A stretch of DNA of 10,288 nt from Woeseiaceae bacterium (GTDB lineage: Bacteria > Pseudomonadota > Gammaproteobacteria > Steroidobacterales > Woeseiaceae): the NCBI GenBank assembly GCA_022866645.1, contig JALHUQ010000080.1:1-10288 (forward strand), read 5' to 3'. Below, piece by piece: positions 6,735 to 10,288 of this stretch. Position numbers and translations under genes: made by a program. The number at the start of each line of letters is the position of its first letter. Within the stretch, counting starts at the first letter, position 1. The notes under the pieces are model-generated. The model did no database searches, was not told the origin of the DNA, and saw only the letters and a list, made by a program, of their open reading frames with translations.

Positions 6735-9169
6735 TTCGTTACGACGATAGTCGTGCCGCCGATGAAGGCGGGAACAGCATCCAGTAATTCCTGGTAACTG
6801 ATCATCGCGAGCCTGCGATCGAGCGCTTTCGGCGTTACGGTGTCCTCGTACCACAGCCATTGTACGGCCAGCGTGGTCGCGAGTTCTTCGTTGCTTTGTG
6901 CCGCGCTAAGCGCACGACCCAGCAAATAGGACTTCGCCTCTTCGAATTCAGCCAGCGTCGGTGGCTCATCAAGCAGTCGTTTAAGTTCGCTCTCCAGCAG
7001 TACCTTTAAGGCGTCAAGCTTGTCAGTATCGACGCCGATCGCCAGCGTCATCCACGCTTTACTGCCGTCAGATCGATACGAGCTATCGATGTAATAGGCC
7101 AGGCCGCGGTCGGAAATCGCCGCTCTGCCAAGACGGCCCTCGTAACCGTGACTGACGATGTACAGCAATAAACGCTGAGCATCCGCAGTACTCGTGTCCG
7201 GCGCAGCGGCCGGTACGATGTAACCCAGTTGCGCCTGCGCTATCGCTATGCCGAGATTTACACTGATGTCCTCCGCAGCAAAATTCACGCTCGACGGTGC
7301 CGGTCTCGATGCCACCTTCACGTTGCCAAATCTCTTCTCCAGCAGCGCAATCGTGTCGTCAAACTCGACATCGCCACTGACAACGATCAGTGCTGGCGCA
7401 GTCGTTGCCGCTGGCGGCAATTCACTGCCAGTAATAATTTCATCAAACACCTGCTCAAGCCGTGTCTCCGGATCCGTCGACGGGCTCAAGTCAAGTTCTG
7501 GCTTGTGCTTCGCACCCGCTAACAACGCGCGCGCTTTTGCAATGGTTTCTTCGAGTTCAGCAGGTCGTATCTGAAACTCCAGCGACGAAAATCCCTGCAC
7601 CGGTTTATTCGCCGTCGCTTCATTCTGCGCAGAAGGAAGCACCACCTGAAGATAGGCGGACGGCGACAAATCGTTGCTCTGCACGATGACGGGGATGCCG
7701 CCGCTGAGTCTCGCCGTGACCGGCAACGGCAGTGGAACCGTGTCGAGCGCTTGCGGCTCGGTTACCGCGAGCGGCACTTTGATGTCAGACCCGGGTGGGA
7801 GCTGCGTTGCCGGCCCGCCGCTATGGGGCTCGTACCAGACAATGCTGCGCCGCTCTGGCAACAGGTAACGCATCAGAACTTTTCTGACATCCATTGCTGT
7901 CACCGCGGCGACCCGATCAGGCAACGCGAGCAAAGTGTCGAGAGCATGCAGTCCCTCGAAGTAGGCCAGTTGATGTGCCGCATCCTCAGTCGTTTCAACA
8001 TCAAACATCAGTTGCTCGAGGACATCTTCAATGGCCATTGCCAGGCGCTTTTCGCTAACAGTTCGTCGCCTGAGTAACGCGATCCGTTTCTCAACTTCCT
8101 GCTCGACTTTAGTTTCGCTGACATCAGTATCTACAAAGCCGCCGATGACAAATACGTAGTCCTGGTCGCTGGGTGGGTACCAGGTGGTCACCATAGCCGC
8201 TGCACCATCCAGTGCCGCGCCCGTGCGAACGCTGGTGCCCCAGTCATTCTGCTTGAAATTGACGCCGGAGCTCGCCCCTAACAGCGACTGCGCGACAAGA
8301 AATGCAGCGTAATCAGGATCGTTGGCCGACGGTGCACGGTACGCAATCATGAACTGCCGTCGATCCGAACTTCCGTGCAGCAGTGCACGTCGTTCGCCCT
8401 GCTGCAGGGGCTCGAGCGTGTGCGGCCGCGCGGTCGGCTCTCGTTTTGGAAACTCGCCGAACAATTCAGTGATGCGCGATTGAGTCGCCGCACTATCTAT
8501 GTCGCCGACTACAACCAGCACAGCGTTCGCTGGATGGTAGTGACGCTGGTAGAAATCAACGACATCCTCGTGTTGCAGATTCTCTATGTCGCTTTGCCAG
8601 CCGATGGTGTTGTTGCGGTACGGGTGCCCCAGAAAAGAGGTATAGACCACGGCGTCTACCAGCATCGAGGTGGGATCGTTCTCATACATGTGCATTTCGG
8701 CCAGAACAGCGCCACGTTCAGCGTCCATGTCGTCGGGCGAGATCGTGAGGCGCATCATGCGATCGGCCTCTATGCGCAGCAAAAGATCCAGTTGCTCTTT
8801 CGGCACGGTTGCAAAATAGGTTGTTTGATCTGTCCATGTATAGCCGTGCCACTCGCCACCGCGAGCGTAAATGGAGCTCGTCAAACCAGAATCAGGAAAA
8901 TTCTCTGAATCTCGAAAAGCCATGTGTTCGAGAAAATGCGCGAGACCCGTTTTACCCGTGACCTCGTCGCGAGCGCCGACGCGATACAACATTTGCACAC
9001 TGGCAACCGGAAAGTTTCTGTCTTCGAGAAGAATGACGGTAAGGCCATTGCTGAGACGTTCTACCGAGGCGTTCTGCAGATCCAGCGCAGCATTCACTGA
9101 GCTGGCAGCAAGCAGGCCGCTTGCGACAATTAGCCGCAGGGTTGTGACGGTAGATCTTGGTTCTTTCAT
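6731..9169 (-). CDS. Periplasmic M16-family zinc protease (pitrilysin/PqqL-like)
   Basis: An 812-residue metalloprotease. The signal peptide (hydrophobic LRLIVASGLLAASSVNA, residues 11-27) points to the periplasm. The inverted zinc motif HFLEH is at 78-82 (His78, Glu81, His82), and Glu158 in GAVLAEMH, 76 residues after His82, is the expected third ligand. The first half (about 35-450) contains the usual pair of M16 domains. The second half (about 480-812) ends with the inactive-side domain, where RLGRAAISDRGLAYY (679-693) resembles the conserved R/Y region. The third domain looks abbreviated: little more than one strand block (488-515) precedes a helical stretch. This explains a length below the 900-plus residues of PqqL-like relatives. 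The gene follows the DUF1993 gene by 21 bases and probably shares its transcript, with only a weak Shine-Dalgarno of its own. Its partner in context is the convergent TonB receptor. Confidence 0.93.
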   Translation of the reverse strand: MKEPRSTVTTLRLIVASGLLAASSVNAALDLQNASVERLSNGLTVILLEDRNFPVASVQMLYRVGARDEVTGKTGLAHFLEHMAFRDSENFPDSGLTSSIYARGGEWHGYTWTDQTTYFATVPKEQLDLLLRIEADRMMRLTISPDDMDAERGAVLAEMHMYENDPTSMLVDAVVYTSFLGHPYRNNTIGWQSDIENLQHEDVVDFYQRHYHPANAVLVVVGDIDSAATQSRITELFGEFPKREPTARPHTLEPLQQGERRALLHGSSDRRQFMIAYRAPSANDPDYAAFLVAQSLLGASSGVNFKQNDWGTSVRTGAALDGAAAMVTTWYPPSDQDYVFVIGGFVDTDVSETKVEQEVEKRIALLRRRTVSEKRLAMAIEDVLEQLMFDVETTEDAAHQLAYFEGLHALDTLLALPDRVAAVTAMDVRKVLMRYLLPERRSIVWYEPHSGGPATQLPPGSDIKVPLAVTEPQALDTVPLPLPVTARLSGGIPVIVQSNDLSPSAYLQVVLPSAQNEATANKPVQGFSSLEFQIRPAELEETIAKARALLAGAKHKPELDLSPSTDPETRLEQVFDEIITGSELPPAATTAPALIVVSGDVEFDDTIALLEKRFGNVKVASRPAPSSVNFAAEDISVNLGIAIAQAQLGYIVPAAAPDTSTADAQRLLLYIVSHGYEGRLGRAAISDRGLAYYIDSSYRSDGSKAWMTLAIGVDTDKLDALKVLLESELKRLLDEPPTLAEFEEAKSYLLGRALSAAQSNEELATTLAVQWLWYEDTVTPKALDRRLAMISYQELLDAVPAFIGGTTIVVTN

Positions 9170-9190
9170 GAAACGCTGACTCTGTTAAGC

Positions 9191-9697
9191 CTATGGCTTG
9201 CCTATGAAATCCAGCTTGCCGAGTTCGACGCCATTGTGTCTTAAAAGGTTGTAGGCGGTCGTTATGTGAAAATAGAAATTCGGTATCGCGAAACCCAACA
9301 GGTAGCTTTGGCCGGTGAATTGGACTTTAGTGCCTCGCAATGTCAGTTCGATCTCGTTTTTCTCGCTACCCTCGAACTGTTCTGGCTTGAGCGTTGCAAG
9401 AAAGTCCACGGTTTTTTGGATCCGTGCATGGACATCGGCAAAGGTTTCTTCGTCATCCGTCCACTTGGGAATATCAGCACCGCTCAAGCGTGCCGCGCAG
9501 CCTTTCGCAATGTCGGTCGCGACCTGAATCTGGAAGATAAAATGTCGCATATTGGGAAACAGGCGAGCCTGTAGCAGCGCAGAAGGCTCGATGTCATTGG
9601 CGGTTGCGTGGGCTTCGGCCTTGGCAACAATGGCGTCCAGATTGTTTAGCATGGGGACAAAACGACCGACACTTTGATCGTAGACTGAAATGCTCAT
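9191..9697 (-). CDS. DUF1993 family protein
   Basis: A 168-residue soluble protein without signal peptide. The opening MSISVYDQSVGRFVPMLNNL, the central FPNMRHFIFQIQVATD (48-63) and the closing GFAIPNFYFHITTAYNLLRHNGVELGK match the pattern I know as DUF1993. This is a helical family of about 165-175 residues, thought to resemble DinB-type four-helix bundles. Members have no established reaction. His52, His144 and His154 lie where a metal could be bound in such a bundle, but this is not shown. The ATG at 9697 has a good Shine-Dalgarno, GGAGA, 8 bases upstream. The protease gene follows after 21 bases, so the two probably form one transcript. Confidence 0.85.
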   Translation of the reverse strand: MSISVYDQSVGRFVPMLNNLDAIVAKAEAHATANDIEPSALLQARLFPNMRHFIFQIQVATDIAKGCAARLSGADIPKWTDDEETFADVHARIQKTVDFLATLKPEQFEGSEKNEIELTLRGTKVQFTGQSYLLGFAIPNFYFHITTAYNLLRHNGVELGKLDFIGKP

Positions 9698-9740
9698 GGC
9701 GCGTTTCTCCGACTGGAATACTGCGAGTTTAGGGTAGCGA

Positions 9741-9746
9741 ATTGTA
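9741..9746 (-). promoter_or_regulatory. Possible -10 element for the DUF1993/M16 unit
   Basis: TACAAT on the minus strand matches 5 of 6 bases of the -10 consensus and would start RNA about 37 bases before the DUF1993 ATG. No convincing -35 lies at the right distance. The rest of the 75-base gap (9698-9772) shows no hairpin or other signal to me. Confidence 0.25.
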
Positions 9747-9772
9747 CGAGTCAGGTCCTTAACTTTGGCTAT

Positions 9773-10288
9773 TCATTTTTGAAATTGCTTGAGCTCTCGA
9801 GACAGCTCGCGTAGCAGGGCGGCGTGTGCGGCAATGCGGGTTTTGAGATCGGTGTCGCCGGCGGGGGTTTCAAATACAAGCACCGTGTGCGCGGCCGGGC
9901 CAACTAGCGTATGGCCATCGAGTACGATCTCTGCGGCACTCATCAACTCGTCGATTGAGCTGTCGATCACCGGGCCGATGATGCCGTTGCTGATGGGTTC
10001 ATCAAAGCGGGTCACGCCGCTGGTTTTGAGCGGGATATGATTTTCCTGCAGTACCCGAACAGCCGTTGCAGCCAAGGGGTCATCCGCCCCCAATACGCCC
10101 TGCGAGTAGACGTAGCCGGCGCTGATGAGACTGTCTTCATGCAGGTCAATGCTCCAGGCTGGCGGGTAGCTCGCGGACTGCGCGAGCACGTAAGCGGTGA
10201 TGGCAGCCGCTTCAGGACTGGAGGCCGCCGCGGCGCGCGCCTGCTCCGGGGTGTCGGGGTCGGACAGCAAGTGCGAGGAATCGCCTAC
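9773..10288 (-). CDS. C-terminal part of an M14-like zinc carboxypeptidase (N-terminus off window)
   Basis: The frame is open from the right edge to TGA at 9775-9773, giving 171 visible codons. A TTG at 10270 could start a shorter protein, but six sense codons precede it with no stop, so the gene most likely continues outside the window. Two segments fit the distal active-site pieces of the M14/succinylglutamate-desuccinylase fold: IDLHEDSLISAGYVYSQG (visible residues 47-64), with a His in the position of the last zinc ligand, and VLVFETPAGDTDLKTRIAAH (136-155), with Glu140 as the likely catalytic base. The first zinc motif (HxxE) would lie off the window, so the family call is unconfirmed. 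It ends 75 bases before the DUF1993 gene on the same strand. I cannot choose between peptidase and amidohydrolase/deacylase activity. Confidence 0.5.
   Translation of the reverse strand, partial: VGDSSHLLSDPDTPEQARAAAASSPEAAAITAYVLAQSASYPPAWSIDLHEDSLISAGYVYSQGVLGADDPLAATAVRVLQENHIPLKTSGVTRFDEPISNGIIGPVIDSSIDELMSAAEIVLDGHTLVGPAAHTVLVFETPAGDTDLKTRIAAHAALLRELSRELKQFQK

Noticed and set aside
6399..6860. A 153-codon minus-strand open frame over the receptor/protease junction.
   Set aside because: It overlaps the receptor end and the protease end out of frame and shows no domain pattern.
8375..8908. A 177-codon plus-strand open frame.
   Set aside because: It lies opposite the catalytic domain of the M16 protease, which has its zinc motif in the minus frame. 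No start signal is seen.

Overview
The window looks like a chromosomal stretch from a GC-moderate (by eye somewhat above 55%) Gram-negative proteobacterium. It carries a TonB-dependent outer-membrane receptor, a Tat-exported flavoprotein and a signal-peptide M16 protease, so an outer membrane and periplasm are certain. The TPR-sulfotransferase beside a receptor with an 'EITVTARKR' TonB box is a style common in environmental, often marine, Gammaproteobacteria (Woeseia/Steroidobacter-like). That placement is an impression, not a demonstration. No rRNA, tRNA, CRISPR array, insertion sequence or phage gene was seen.

Layout. (1) Positions 1-2174, minus strand: a GNAT acetyltransferase (TTG start) followed after 21 bases by a spermidine-dehydrogenase-like Tat flavoprotein that runs off the left edge. 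The pair suggests polyamine or amine acetylation plus oxidation. (2) Positions 2175-2347: a divergent control region with a good sigma70-like promoter for the rightward genes. It also has a perfect TATAAT on the opposite strand and a 7-bp inverted repeat (ACCTATT-N8-AATAGGT) covering the -10 and predicted start point. (3) Positions 2348-6734, plus strand: a cytoplasmic TPR-sulfotransferase with the complete PAPS-binding and tyrosylprotein-sulfotransferase-like catalytic set, then a TonB-dependent receptor. The 64-base gap contains a 22-codon reading frame that overlaps the stop of the first gene and the start of the second. (4) Positions 6731-9697, minus strand: a DUF1993 protein and a periplasmic M16 zinc protease. 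The protease's stop codon overlaps that of the receptor in a shared CTAG. (5) Positions 9773-10288, minus strand: the C-terminal part of a protein that resembles an M14-type zinc carboxypeptidase, entering from the right edge.

How the genes may work together (inference). The receptor could import a peptide or small protein that the M16 protease then cuts in the periplasm, as in the known FusA/FusC and PqqL-type systems. A possible carboxypeptidase lies on the same strand upstream. The TPR-sulfotransferase could sulfate a protein, peptide or small molecule related to the receptor's ligand. None of these links is proven by the sequence. The tightest physical evidence is the sulfotransferase-receptor spacing and the shared stop codons of receptor and protease.
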